Positions 1 to 8,487 are shown, numbered from the stretch's first letter. The stretch is DNA of 64,000 bases from Streptomyces sp. Tue6028 (GCF_002300165.1 NZ_MLCE01000014.1:163011-227010); one strand, 5' to 3'. Notes: generated by a model from the letters alone, not told the origin. Numbers and translations: made by a program.

Positions 1-668
1 CAGAAGACGGGATCGTTCACGGAGGCGCCGCCGAGCATGTGCCCGCCGACCCAGCGGTGGACGCGGTTGTGGTTGCGCCACGCCGAGCTGCCGGAACCGG
101 AGCCCCACCCTTCGATCTTGTTGCGGAACCCGCGGGTGGACGTGGAGTTCCACGGAGCCGTGTCGTAGACGCCGTCGTCCAGTGCGGAGTTCAGCTCGTT
201 CCGCGTGGGCAGCTGGATCGGCTTGCGCGGGCGGCCGAGCTCGCGTGTGAGGTACGCGCCGTCGGTCACCCCTTCCTTGATCGTCCACTTACCGTGCACA
301 TGGGCGAAGGGCCCGCTCATGACCTGCCGGTCCGAGCGCCGTCCGGTGCCGCCGAGCAGGTCCTCTGTCCAGGGCACCGACTTGGCCGTGCGGTCCCGCG
401 TCCAGTCCCAGTACGGCACGCTCACCGACGGGTCCACCCGGCGCAGGGCCCGCTCCAGTTCCAGCAGGAACCGCCGGTGCCACGGCAGGAAGGACGGCGC
501 CATGTGGGCCGCACGTAGTTGGCCGTCACCGTCGGAGACGTAGTACTCGACGTGCATGCGGACGAACTCGTCGTACTCGCCCCTGCGTTTGACCGCCAGC
601 AGCGCGTCGACGAAGCGGCGCCGCTCCGTGCGGGTGAGCGTGCTGACGTCCTTACGCGTGTACACCAT
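1..668 (-). CDS. melC2: Tyrosinase MelC2 (partial, C-terminus beyond window)
   Basis: Type-3 binuclear copper monooxygenase that oxidises tyrosine to DOPA and DOPA-quinone for melanin; secreted together with its caddie protein MelC1. Reading from ATG 668 gives MVYTRKDVSTLTRTERRRF. The CuA histidines fall at about residues 39, 55 and 64 (the last in LPWHRRF), and the first two CuB histidines are in NHNRVHRWVGGHM at about 200 and 204. The reading runs off the window edge after about 222 residues of a family that is usually about 273 long, so the third CuB histidine is not seen. The loop before CuB looks about ten residues longer than usual (GSGSGSS). The start overlaps the end of melC1 by 17 bases, so translation is probably coupled. 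Confidence 0.95.
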   Translation of the reverse strand, partial: MVYTRKDVSTLTRTERRRFVDALLAVKRRGEYDEFVRMHVEYYVSDGDGQLRAAHMAPSFLPWHRRFLLELERALRRVDPSVSVPYWDWTRDRTAKSVPWTEDLLGGTGRRSDRQVMSGPFAHVHGKWTIKEGVTDGAYLTRELGRPRKPIQLPTRNELNSALDDGVYDTAPWNSTSTRGFRNKIEGWGSGSGSSAWRNHNRVHRWVGGHMLGGASVNDPVF

Positions 669-1263
669 GGTGGTGGCTGCTCCCCTCCGCGCCGCTCCCG
701 CGAACGCCGTTCCCGCTGTCCCCGTCGGCCCCGGTGTCCGTTCGCCCGAGGCCTCCGCGCACGAGCGTGCCGCTCCCCAGGTCGCGTCCGCCGAACCCGG
801 GCCGGCCCATGTCCATCTCGCGCAGGTGCTCCGAGGGGCCGAGTCCGTCGACGGCCGCGCGGGCCGCGTCGAGCGGTGTCGGATAGGACTCGTAGTGGTC
901 GACCATGCTCATGTAGCTGCCGTCCGCGCGGCGCATCAGGTGCAGCGGGCGGCCGTCGACGGTGACCACCCACACGCCGCCGGTCCCGTACGCGGCCCGG
1001 CCGTCGGAGCCGGTCCTCGTCCCGAGGATGTGCCGGCCGCGGTACATCTCGTCGAACGACTTGTCGCCGGCGGGCAGGGCGCGCGAGGGCCGCGAGGCCG
1101 CGACGACCGGGGCCAGCGCGACGGCGACGGCCGACGCGAACAGGCCGCGCATGGCGCCTCGCCGCGTCACCGACCTCCCGTCGGACACACGCCTCGACAC
1201 CCGACTCGACACGCTGCCCGGCGCCCCACCGGACGCCTCGGCCGACGGTCTCCTGACGAACAT
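652..1263 (-). CDS. melC1: Tyrosinase cofactor / copper caddie MelC1
   Basis: MelC1 binds apo-tyrosinase, delivers copper and carries it out through the Tat pathway. ATG 1263 is chosen because GAGGAG lies seven bases upstream; the 203-residue product is longer than many MelC1 proteins because of a Ser/Arg-rich N-terminal extension. A twin-arginine signal (SVTRRGAMRGLFASAVAVALA) lies at about residues 31-51, so a start at the inner ATG (MRGLF) would lose the twin arginine. The core DEMYRGRHILGTR...VTVDGRPLHLMRRADGSYMSMVDHYESY is the family signature. The C-terminus ends in a His-rich SSHHHGVHA that could help bind copper. It is the first gene of the melC operon. Confidence 0.93.
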   Translation of the reverse strand: MFVRRPSAEASGGAPGSVSSRVSRRVSDGRSVTRRGAMRGLFASAVAVALAPVVAASRPSRALPAGDKSFDEMYRGRHILGTRTGSDGRAAYGTGGVWVVTVDGRPLHLMRRADGSYMSMVDHYESYPTPLDAARAAVDGLGPSEHLREMDMGRPGFGGRDLGSGTLVRGGLGRTDTGADGDSGNGVRGSGAEGSSHHHGVHA

Positions 1264-1352
1264 GGTTCTCTCCTCGGCGAATTCGGTCCGGTTCAGTGGC
1301 GGCGGCGGGCCGGAACCGGACACCCGGGCCTCGCCTCTGCTGCGGCCGGCCC

Positions 1353-1871
1353 CTAGGAGCCCGACCCCGCCTCCACGTTCGCGCCGGGAGCCGTCCTGAG
1401 CAGCGGCGTGAGCACGGCGGCCTGCGGGAGCTTGGTGTCCGGGAGCCCGAGGTGGTCGGGGTTCGGGGGGCCGAGCGGCGCGTCCAGCGACAGTCCGGGG
1501 GTCAGCGTCCGCAGGCCGGCCGCGGGCGCGTCGACGCCGACGTGCTCGAGGCCGTCGCCGAGAACGTGCGGGAGGGGCGTACGGACGTCCGCCCCGGGCA
1601 GTCCGCCGCTGAGCGGCAACTGCGGCAGTGCACCCTCGGGGACCAGCCGTCCCTCGACGTACCGCGGGCCCTCGGGACTGCCGGGCGTCGGCAGCGGCAA
1701 CTGCCCGGAGATCTTGGGAGCGGGCAGGTTGAGGGAGTTCTCGACACCTTCCAGAGGCACGGGGACGGGGACCGTGCCGGCCGCGACGGCGGGGGCCGCG
1801 GCGGCGGCGCCCACCGCTGCCACGACGCCGGTCATGACGGCGGCGAGAGTTCCTCGTGTGGTCGGCTTCAT
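1353..1871 (-). CDS. Small secreted Pro/Leu-rich protein, function unknown
   Basis: Start ATG 1871 gives MKPTTRGTLAAVMTGVVAAVGAAAAAPAVAAG, a typical Sec signal peptide with cleavage near residue 31. A longer reading upstream to 1997 adds a non-signal-like segment and is less likely. The mature ~140 residues are rich in Pro, Leu and Gly (VPVPVPLEGVENSLNLPAP; LGPPNPDHLGLPDTKLP) with no cysteine and no enzyme motif I recognise. It may belong to the secreted proteins that accompany chaplins here. Function is not known. Confidence 0.7.
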   Translation of the reverse strand: MKPTTRGTLAAVMTGVVAAVGAAAAAPAVAAGTVPVPVPLEGVENSLNLPAPKISGQLPLPTPGSPEGPRYVEGRLVPEGALPQLPLSGGLPGADVRTPLPHVLGDGLEHVGVDAPAAGLRTLTPGLSLDAPLGPPNPDHLGLPDTKLPQAAVLTPLLRTAPGANVEAGSGS

Positions 1872-1972
1872 CTCAGGTACGGCCCTTTCAGGGTTCGGCG
1901 GGCTCAACGTCCGTACCGCGTAACGATGCCGAGAACGCCACCAGTGCAAGATTCCCCCGACGGACGCAATAG

Positions 1973-2602
1973 TCAGCTCGTCCAGAAATCCCACCAACGG
2001 GTCAGGATCAGCATGCCGATGATGCCGATGTGCAGCAGCGGCAGGACCCAGGTGAACTCCCCGAGGAATTGCCGGAGCCAGGCGGGCGCGGGCAGGAATT
2101 CATTTCGTACGTTGAATGACGTCACGTACCAGAACATGATGATCGTGGCGGCCCAGGCGAGACAGCACCAGAGGCAGAGCGCGCTGATGCGGTACAGCGA
2201 CTGGAACTGCAGCCAGGTGCAGAATCCGACGCCGAAGAGTGTGCCGGCATTGAAGGTGAGCCAGTACCAGCGCGGGAAAGCGGCGCGGGCGAGCAGGCTC
2301 ATGCCGACGCAGATGACGATGCCGTACGTCACCAGTCCCAGCATCGGGTTGGGGAACCCGAAGGCGGAGGCCTGGTCGCTCTTCATGATGTTGCCGCAGG
2401 AGACGACCGGGTTCAGGCTGCACCCGGGCACGAAGTCCGGGTTCTCCAGCAGTTTGAACTTGTCGATCGTGATGACCCACGCGGCGAGCAGCCCGGCGGC
2501 CCCGGTGATCACCAGCATCAGGGCGAACGCGCGACTGCTGCCCGCGGTCCGTACGGACGCGCCGTGCTCGCCGTGTGTCCCCCGCCCCGTGGTGGACGCC
2601 AT
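1973..2602 (-). CDS. Vitamin K epoxide reductase (VKOR) family membrane protein
   Basis: Membrane quinone-linked thiol oxidoreductase; bacterial VKORs reoxidise DsbA-type proteins and so drive disulfide formation outside the membrane. The 209-residue product has 4-5 hydrophobic segments (about 26-46, 88-105, 115-135, 141-160, 186-201). It shows the loop cysteine pair C61/C69 (GCSLNPVVSCGN) and the active-site CxxC at C143/C146 (ALCLWCC), as the family requires. ATG 2602 overlaps the stop of the upstream gene by one base (TGATG), implying coupled translation. Its place beside chaplins, which carry two conserved cysteines, suggests but does not prove a role in their oxidation. Confidence 0.88.
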   Translation of the reverse strand: MASTTGRGTHGEHGASVRTAGSSRAFALMLVITGAAGLLAAWVITIDKFKLLENPDFVPGCSLNPVVSCGNIMKSDQASAFGFPNPMLGLVTYGIVICVGMSLLARAAFPRWYWLTFNAGTLFGVGFCTWLQFQSLYRISALCLWCCLAWAATIIMFWYVTSFNVRNEFLPAPAWLRQFLGEFTWVLPLLHIGIIGMLILTRWWDFWTS

Positions 2603-3099
2603 CAGCCGCGCAGGGTGCGCGCGGGCAGGAGCACATGCGCGGCGCTGAGCAGGGTCTCCTCGTCGCCCGCGAAGGCCGTCAGGCTCTCCGGCGCGACGGG
2701 CTTGCCGGGCTGCGCCTCGGGCCAGGCGCGGGTGGCGAACAGGAAGTAGGCGTAACCGCGTTCGGCCACGGCGGCGAGCCACTCCGGCGGCGCGACGCAC
2801 TGGGCGTTGAGGTGCGGCATCGTGACGACGGCCTGACCGGCCTCGACGAGGAGGGTGAGCGGCAGGCTCGGCTTGCGCGAGGCGTCGAGGAGGGTCTCGC
2901 CGACGGGCAGGCCGTTGCTGGTGAGCAGTTGCTCGACGGCCGTCGCGGAGGCCTCGGGGCCGCCCGCGCCGTCGCCCAGGGAGTAGGCGAGGAGATAGGG
3001 CATGTCGCCGTCGGGGGCTTCACCGCTGAAGGCCATGACGGCGAGCGTGCCGAGGTCGGCGGCCCGGAAAGGGCGCGTTTCACTTGGGGTTGAAGTCAC
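2602..3099 (-). CDS. Conserved actinobacterial protein, DUF5949-like
   Basis: 165 residues, no signal peptide or membrane segment, starting MTSTPSETRPFRAADLGTLAVMAFSGEAPDGDMPYLLAYSLGDG. The sequence resembles a streptomycete family I recall as DUF5949; no catalytic motif is visible. It is the first gene of a two-gene unit with the VKOR gene, joined by a one-base stop/start overlap, so a link with thiol oxidation is possible but unproven. Alternative: an independent cytoplasmic protein sharing a promoter. Confidence 0.75.
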   Translation of the reverse strand: MTSTPSETRPFRAADLGTLAVMAFSGEAPDGDMPYLLAYSLGDGAGGPEASATAVEQLLTSNGLPVGETLLDASRKPSLPLTLLVEAGQAVVTMPHLNAQCVAPPEWLAAVAERGYAYFLFATRAWPEAQPGKPVAPESLTAFAGDEETLLSAAHVLLPARTLRG

Positions 3100-3235
3100 C
3101 GCGGAACCTTATCGACGCACCCGAACGGGTCCGGCCGGTTCATCACCCGCCCGGGGGACGTCCGGAGGGTCGACCACACGAATGAGGGACGCTTCTCGAA
3201 CAGCACGGAAGGGCCGGTCCCGCGTTTACGGCGCG

Positions 3236-3274
3236 AAAGGGCCGACTCCGCGATTCCGCGGAATCGGCCCTTTT
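3236..3274 (-). terminator. Hairpin terminator behind chaplin
   Basis: AAAGGGCCGA pairs with TCGGCCCTTT around an inner GC-rich stem (tCCGCG/CGCGGa), 17 bases past the chaplin stop. The flanking A-run and T-run make it work in either direction. Confidence 0.75.
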
Positions 3275-3290
3275 CGTGTCGCGTACGACG

Positions 3291-3533
3291 TCAGTCGTTG
3301 GCGCAGGCGTTGGCGTGCGCCGGGTTCAGCAGACCGATGACGCTGACGGAGTCGCCGCAGGCGTTCACCGGGACGTGCACGGGAACCTGGATCACGTTGC
3401 CGGAGAGCAGGCCGGGGGAGTTGGCCGCGAGGCCCTCGGCACCGGTGTCGGCGACGGCGCTGCCGGCAGCGACACCCATGGCCATTCCGGCGGCGGCAAG
3501 AATGAGAGCGACCTTCTTGGCAGTGTTCATCAT
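3291..3533 (-). CDS. chp: Short chaplin
   Basis: Secreted amyloid-forming surfactant protein that coats aerial hyphae and lowers water surface tension. The 80-residue product starts at one of two adjacent ATGs (3533 or 3530) behind an AAAGGGTTG ribosome site. It has a Sec signal (MMNTAKKVALILAAAGMAMGVAAGSAVA) and one chaplin domain: DTGAEGLAANSPGLLSGNVIQVPVHVPVNACGDSVSVIGLLNPAHANACAND. The two conserved cysteines (NACG and NACAND) normally form an intramolecular disulfide. The second half differs slightly from its paralogues (PAHANAC instead of PAFGNxC). A single-gene unit with its own terminator. Confidence 0.95.
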   Translation of the reverse strand: MMNTAKKVALILAAAGMAMGVAAGSAVADTGAEGLAANSPGLLSGNVIQVPVHVPVNACGDSVSVIGLLNPAHANACAND

Positions 3534-3616
3534 CAACCCTTTCCTGGGAGATTTGCCCCAAATCCTAGGGAAATCGCCGCAGGCCCCCCGGAAAGACACG
3601 CGATGAAATGAACCGA

Positions 3617-3919
3617 TCAGCTCTGGAGGGGAAGTCCGCCGAGGAGCTTCGCGGGGGTGCCGGAGGAGTTGACCGCCTCCGTGACGCCGTCCACGGAGTT
3701 GAGCAGCGAGCCCTTGTTCTCGGTGTCGAGCGCGTTCGACCGGTGCTGGAGGGGCATCAGGTCCTCGGCGTTGAGCGTGCGCTGACTGGTGACGGTCTCC
3801 AGGGCGCCGTTGAGGCTGCTGGGCGTGAGGTTGGAGGCATCGGCGGCAAAGGCGGGTGCGGCGGCACCAGCGACGACCACGGACCCGGCAACGACAGCGG
3901 CGGCCTTCAGGGACTTCAT
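3617..3919 (-). CDS. Small secreted protein of unknown function
   Basis: 100 residues: signal peptide MKSLKAAAVVAGSVVVAGAAAPAFA (cleavage after about residue 25), then a 75-residue Ser/Asn/Leu-rich mature chain (DASNLTPSSLNGALETVTSQRTLNAEDLMPLQHRSN...LLGGLPLQS) without cysteines. GGAACC-type ribosome site just upstream of ATG 3919. It lies between two chaplin genes and shares their leader style, so a cell-surface or matrix role is plausible. No family recognised. Confidence 0.75.
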   Translation of the reverse strand: MKSLKAAAVVAGSVVVAGAAAPAFAADASNLTPSSLNGALETVTSQRTLNAEDLMPLQHRSNALDTENKGSLLNSVDGVTEAVNSSGTPAKLLGGLPLQS

Positions 3920-4141
3920 CGGGTTCCTTTCATCGGCAACTCAGGTCACCAGAGGGAATTCCTCTTCGCCCGGCTAACGAGCCCCGCTCCCGCCGGAAAC
4001 CCCGCATGCAGAAAATTCCTGCACCCCACCCGAACGAACGGCGTGTCGCATTCTCATACAAAACAGCCGTCATGCCGACCGGAGACGGTCGGCACGACGG
4101 CAGGGTGGCGACTGCTTCGCCTCAGACACCGCTCCCCGGGC

Positions 4142-4824
4142 TCAGAAGGTGGGCAGGACACCGCCCGTCGGCAGCGTGCTCGTCGCGCTGGACAGCGAGG
4201 GCAGACCCGGCAGGTCGGGCGCGGGGAGCCCGCCGCCGAGCACCGTGGCGGCGACGAAGTCGACGAGGCCGGTGACCACGGCGGTGACCGCCGGCGCGAC
4301 CTGGGCGGCATCGCCCGAGGTGGCCGCCTTGAGCAGCGCGTCGACCGCCGCCTGGAGCGCGGCGAGGGCGTCGCCCTTGAGGTCCGTCGGCGCCTTCGCG
4401 GCCGGCGCCTTGCCGTCCTTGGCCTCGGTGCTCTTCGTCACCGAGGGCAGTGTGGTGGTGGTCGGCGTCGTGGTGTCGGGCAGCGCGACCGGCGGGGTCG
4501 CCGGGGCGGCTGCGGCGGCCTTGGCGATGGCGTCCTTCACGGCCTGGCCGAGCTTCGTCGCCCGGTCAGGGTGAGCCGGCCGTTGTCCGCCTTGAGGACG
4601 GCGTTCAGCAGGTCGGTCACCGGGCCCGGTACGCCACCTATGTCGGCCAGGGACTGGACCTGCGCGAGAAGCGCGTCCGCGCCGGGGGCGGGTGCCGCCG
4701 CCGCGTGGCTGTTGCCACGCGACGAGTCGCCGTCGGCAGCGATGGCGGCCGGAGCGGCGATCCCGAGCAGAAGCGTGGCGCTGAGAGCGGTGGAGGCGAT
4801 GCGTCGTGCGGGCAGAGCACGCAT
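4142..4824 (-). pseudogene. Secreted Ala/Pro-rich protein split by a frameshift
   Basis: Two leftward reading frames look like one gene. The 5' part (4824-4537) has signal peptide MRALPARRIASTALSATLLLGIAAPAAIA and then ...LADIGGVPGPVTDLLNAVLKADNGRLTLTGRRSSARP, ending abnormally. The 3' part (to 4142) continues in another frame as ...PDRATKLGQAVKDAIAKAAAAAPATPPVALPDTTTPTTTTLPSV...PTGGVLPTF. Adding one C to the short C-run at about 4569-4572 would give ...NGRLTPDRATKLGQAVKDAI and one ~227-residue secreted protein. Codon use is Streptomyces-like on both sides. Either a real one-base deletion or a sequencing error. No function recognised. Confidence 0.7.
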
Positions 4825-4999
4825 CGATGTTCCCTTCGATGTTTGATCGAACCTGGAATCACCGTGAAAGCGGTTGTCGCCGTGCGCAACCGAGCGACCG
4901 CTCCGCGTAGCGCCCTCGCGTCCATAACACCTGCATCATCCCTGGTGAGGAGCCATGCGGGGGATCGCACGACATTCCCCCCATTCGGGGCAACGCGAA

Positions 5000-5030
5000 C
5001 CGGCCGTCCTCCGATTCGGAGGACGGCCGG
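5000..5030 (-). terminator. GC-rich hairpin behind chaplin
   Basis: CCGGCCGTCCTCC pairs perfectly with GGAGGACGGCCGG around a five-base loop (gattc), 18 bases past the chaplin stop. No U-run follows, as is common for terminators in this genus. Confidence 0.7.
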
Positions 5031-5047
5031 AAGGGTCCGCGTGGACG

Positions 5048-5287
5048 TCAGTCGTTGGCGCAGCGGTCGCCGAACGACGGGTTCAGCAGGCCGATGACGT
5101 CGACCGTGTTGCCACAGGCGTTGACCGGCACGTGCACGGGGACCTCCACGACGTTGCCCGACAGGACGCCGGGGGACTGGACGGCCGCGCCGTTCGCCCC
5201 GCTGTCGGCGGCGGCGATACCGGCGGCACCGGCCACAGCGGCGGCGGCAACGGAGGTCAGGGCCAGGCCCTTCGCGATACGCGACAT
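5048..5287 (-). CDS. chp: Short chaplin
   Basis: 79 residues. Signal peptide MSRIAKGLALTSVAAAAVAGAAGIAAA, then one full chaplin domain DSGANGAAVQSPGVLSGNVVEVPVHVPVNACGNTVDVIGLLNPSFGDRCAND with both cysteines. ATG 5287 has GGAG nine bases upstream. The mature protein should be exported by Sec and assemble into amyloid fibrils on aerial hyphae and spores. By position between the melC operon and the polysaccharide genes it could correspond to chpF of S. coelicolor, but assignment within the chaplin family needs alignment. Confidence 0.95.
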   Translation of the reverse strand: MSRIAKGLALTSVAAAAVAGAAGIAAADSGANGAAVQSPGVLSGNVVEVPVHVPVNACGNTVDVIGLLNPSFGDRCAND

Positions 5288-5843
5288 GGAGAAGTGCTCC
5301 TTGGAGATCGACACAACATCCGGGCGGGATGCCCGGCACAGAAAGTCAACGCGTGAGCCACGCGCGGGTTGTGCCCCGGACGAGTGATGCCGCAAAACGC
5401 TCAGCTTCACCATTCCGACACACTTCAATGGTTTCAGCGACAAATGCGGATAGAGGGCTAGAGTCGGGCTCCTCCTGGCGCCGCTCGGAACCGGACGTCG
5501 GCCAGACGTCAACAGGCCTCCGAAGGACGGGGAGTCGACACGAATTCATGTGATGTACAGATTCCGACCGTCCGCTGATCCAGAACCTTTTCTCCCCGAA
5601 AGGGCATCGCCGGTCATGCGTCGTCCCCCGGGTCTTCCGCCGCGCGACACGCCGGTGGGCCGCTCGGCCCGCGCGGCGCTCCGGGCACCGGCCGGCACCG
5701 CGATCCGGTGCGGGGGTGACCAGTTGGCCTCCCGGATCGTTTCGCAGCGGGACGCGGCCTGGATCGGCGCACAGTTCGGCGCCGTCGACGCGAAGCAGTG
5801 ACGCGCGCGCCTTCGCGCGCCGCCCGTGAGCAAGGAACCGCGC
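5288..5843. other. 556-base gap before the polysaccharide operon
   Basis: Holds the upstream region of the leftward chaplin and the promoter region of the rightward operon. A 61-codon reading from ATG 5616 to 5801 (MRRPPGLPPRDTPVG...AQFGAVDAKQ) has no convincing ribosome site and no recognised family; I do not call it a gene. A short GC hairpin (GCGCGC/GCGCGC) lies at about 5801-5821 directly upstream of the first glycosyltransferase. Confidence 0.5.
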
Positions 5844-7049
5844 ATGCAACTGTCAACCGACCCTCCGTCGCGGGTCCTTCACGTCACCCAGCCCGTCGAC
5901 GGCGGGGTACCCCGGGTCGTCACGGACCTGGCGCGGGCCCAACTGTCCGCGGGTGCGCATGTCACGGTCGCCTGCCCGGACGACAGCCCCCTGGCCCGCT
6001 CGCTGCGGACGCTCGGCGCCGACGTACGGCACTGGCAGGCGACGCGTGCGCCGGGGCCGCGGTTGCCGCAGGAGGTGCACCGGCTCGGTCGCCTACTCGC
6101 GGAGGCGCGGCCCGACGTGGTGCACGCACACAGCGCCAAGGCGGGGCTGGCCGTGCGGCTGGCCGTGCGCGGGCGGGTGCCCACCGTGTTCCAGCCGCAC
6201 GCCTGGTCGTTCGAGGCCGTCGGCGGGACCGCCGCCCGGTTGGCGGTGATCTGGGAGCGCTGGGGGGCGCATTGGGCGTCGCGAGTGGTGTGCGTGAGCG
6301 AGGCGGAGCGCAGGATCGGCGTGCGCGCCGGAGTGCACGCCCAGTGGCACGTGATCCCCAACGGCGTCGACACGGCACGCTTCCGTCCGGCCGACGCCCG
6401 CTCCGCACGGGCCGGGCTTCCGCTGCTCGCCGGGGCCGGCGTGGATCCGGCGGCTCCTCTGGTGGTGTGCGTGGGGCGGCTGTGCCGACAGAAGGGGCAG
6501 GACGTCCTGCTCGCGGCCTGGAGTTCGGTGCTGCGGGAGATCCCCGGCGCCCGGCTCGTCCTGGTCGGCGACGGGCCGGACGCGGCGGCGCTGCGGGCCG
6601 CGGCACCCGACGGCGTGCTCTTCGCCGGGGCCGCCGACGACACCTTGCCCTGGTATTCGGCCGCGGATCTGGTGGTCCTGCCGTCCCGCTGGGAGGGCAT
6701 GGCGCTCGTTCCGCTGGAGGCCATGGCCTGCGGGCGCCCCGTCCTCGTGACGGACGTGGACGGCGCCCGCGAGAGTCTGCCGCCGGCGCTCGTCCCGCGC
6801 TGTCTGGTGCCGCCGCAGGCGCCCGGACCGCTCGCCGAGGCGATCAGCGCCCTGCTGCGCGACCCGCTCCTGCGCGACTCGCTCGGCCGCGAGGGACGCG
6901 ACCACGTACTGACCACGCACGACGTGCGCCACATGACCGACGCGATCGCGGAGGTCTACCGCGAACTGCTGACCGGCCGACGGACACCGCACGCCGGGCG
7001 CGTCACGTGCGAGGACCACACCGAGTGCAGGGAGTCCATCCACACGTGA
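5844..7049 (+). CDS. GT4-family glycosyltransferase
   Basis: 401 residues, retaining GT-B fold transferase likely to add a sugar to the lipid-linked repeat of an exopolysaccharide at the inner membrane face. N-terminal acceptor domain begins VLHVTQPVDGGVPRVVTDLARAQL. The C-terminal half has the nucleotide-sugar motifs HVIPNGVDTARF, VGRLCRQKGQDVLLAA and the EX7E element in SRWEGMALVPLEAMACGRP. ATG 5844 is preferred over GTG 5826 because AAGGA lies seven bases before it. The stop overlaps the next start (GTGA). First gene of an eight-gene rightward operon. Confidence 0.9.
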   Translation: MQLSTDPPSRVLHVTQPVDGGVPRVVTDLARAQLSAGAHVTVACPDDSPLARSLRTLGADVRHWQATRAPGPRLPQEVHRLGRLLAEARPDVVHAHSAKAGLAVRLAVRGRVPTVFQPHAWSFEAVGGTAARLAVIWERWGAHWASRVVCVSEAERRIGVRAGVHAQWHVIPNGVDTARFRPADARSARAGLPLLAGAGVDPAAPLVVCVGRLCRQKGQDVLLAAWSSVLREIPGARLVLVGDGPDAAALRAAAPDGVLFAGAADDTLPWYSAADLVVLPSRWEGMALVPLEAMACGRPVLVTDVDGARESLPPALVPRCLVPPQAPGPLAEAISALLRDPLLRDSLGREGRDHVLTTHDVRHMTDAIAEVYRELLTGRRTPHAGRVTCEDHTECRESIHT

Positions 7050-8482
7050 CTGCGGAAAGCACCGTTCCCTCCCCCGGCGCCCAGCCCCGGGAGCACGGAT
7101 TCCCGGCCGTCTCGGTCATCCCCGCCCGCAGCGCGGACGGCGGCTTCAGATTCCCTGCCGGGCGGCGGCCGTCGGGCCGACGGGCCACGTGGCTGCCGCT
7201 GTTCACCGCGGACGCCGCCGCGGCTCTGCTCACTGGCCTCGCGCTCCCGCAGATCCAGCGCCGGCCGCTGCTCCTCGCCGCGCTGCTGCTCGGCATGGTC
7301 GCCGTCAACGCGCGGTCGTCGCTGTACCGGCCCGAGCCGGTACCCGCCGTCCTCGACGAACTGCCCGCCCTGTGCGTGCGGATCACGGTCCTGTGGTGCG
7401 CGCTGGCCGCCGTGGTCGCGGCGCTCGCCCCGGCCGCCGCGCTGTCCGCCCCCACCCTGGCGGCGGGCTGCGCCCTCCAGTGGGCGACGAGTTGTGCGGG
7501 CCGCGCCACCGTGCACCGGCGGCGTCGCAGGACGCTCCTCCTGCGCCCCGGCGCGGCCCTGGTCGTCGGGCCCGCCGCGACGGCCCAGCGGGTGGCCGCC
7601 GCCTTCCTGCGCCATCCGCGCTGCGGTCTGCGGCCGGTGGGCGTCGTCTCCGACCGCGCGGCGGGAGGCGTGGGGCTGCCGGTCCTCACCACCGGCGAGG
7701 AGGTGCAGCGGGCGCTCATCCAGAACGGCGTACGGGCCGTGCTCGTCGTCGAGCCCCGCGGCGAACGCGAGCCGCTGCTTCGAGCGTTGGCCGAAGCGGG
7801 GTGCGCCCTGTGGGAGGTCGACGCGGACTCGCCCGCGTACGACAGGGCCGGCCGGCACACGCTCGCCGGGTTCCCCTGTCGCCGGCTGTCCATGGGGCGG
7901 CGACGCGGCGGCGTCGGCAAACGGGCCCTCGACGTCGCCGTGTCCGGGACGCTGCTGCTGCTCGTCAGTCCGCTGCTGCTGACGTGCGCGACGGCGCTGC
8001 GGCTGCGCGAGGGCCGCGGCGTGGTCTTCCGCCAGGAGCGCATCGGCAAGGACGGGCGGCCCTTCACGCTGCTGAAGTTCCGCACCCACCGGCCGGCCGA
8101 CGCGCACGAGGCCGCGACCCGCTGGAGCGTCGCGAACGAACAGGAGATGAGCGGCTTCTGCCAGTTCCTCCGGCGTACCTCGCTCGACGAGCTGCTCCAG
8201 CTGTGGAACGTCTTCCGGGGCGACATGAGCCTGGTCGGGCCCCGGCCCGAACGGCCCTACTTCGTCGCGAAGTTCAGCCAGACCTACCCCGGCTACGCGG
8301 CCCGGCACCGCATGCCGACCGGCATGACCGGGCTCGCCCAGATCCATGGGCTGCGCGGCGACACCTCCATCGAGGACCGCTGCCGCTTCGACAACGCCTA
8401 CATCGACAACTGGTCGCTGTGGCAGGACGTCTGCATCCTGCTGCGCACCGCCGCCGCGCTCGTACGCCCGACGGGGAGCTGA
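7046..8482 (+). CDS. Polyprenyl-phosphate sugar-1-phosphate transferase (exopolysaccharide priming)
   Basis: Starts repeat-unit assembly by moving a sugar-1-phosphate from a nucleotide sugar to undecaprenyl phosphate. 478 residues from GTG 7046 (GTGA overlap with the gene before). N-terminal membrane segments (about 49-70, 76-88, 110-145), a central Rossmann-like region (VVGPAATAQRVAAAF...VSD), then the C-terminal catalytic domain from about residue 290: KRALDVAVSGTLLLLVSPLLL, FRQERIGKDGRPFTLLKFRT, LRRTSLDELLQLWNVFRGDMSLVGPRPERP. These are signatures of the bacterial sugar transferase family (PF02397, WbaP/ExoY type). The sugar cannot be told from sequence. Confidence 0.93.
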   Translation: MTAESTVPSPGAQPREHGFPAVSVIPARSADGGFRFPAGRRPSGRRATWLPLFTADAAAALLTGLALPQIQRRPLLLAALLLGMVAVNARSSLYRPEPVPAVLDELPALCVRITVLWCALAAVVAALAPAAALSAPTLAAGCALQWATSCAGRATVHRRRRRTLLLRPGAALVVGPAATAQRVAAAFLRHPRCGLRPVGVVSDRAAGGVGLPVLTTGEEVQRALIQNGVRAVLVVEPRGEREPLLRALAEAGCALWEVDADSPAYDRAGRHTLAGFPCRRLSMGRRRGGVGKRALDVAVSGTLLLLVSPLLLTCATALRLREGRGVVFRQERIGKDGRPFTLLKFRTHRPADAHEAATRWSVANEQEMSGFCQFLRRTSLDELLQLWNVFRGDMSLVGPRPERPYFVAKFSQTYPGYAARHRMPTGMTGLAQIHGLRGDTSIEDRCRFDNAYIDNWSLWQDVCILLRTAAALVRPTGS

Positions 8483-8487
8483 GCCCC

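Noticed and set aside
5616..5801. 61-codon gene before the polysaccharide operon
   Set aside because: No good ribosome site, no family, ordinary open-frame length for this GC content.
5798..7045. Extending the sugar transferase upstream to 5798
   Set aside because: The extra 416 codons are an out-of-frame reading of the first glycosyltransferase; GTG 7046 with GTGA overlap is the natural start.
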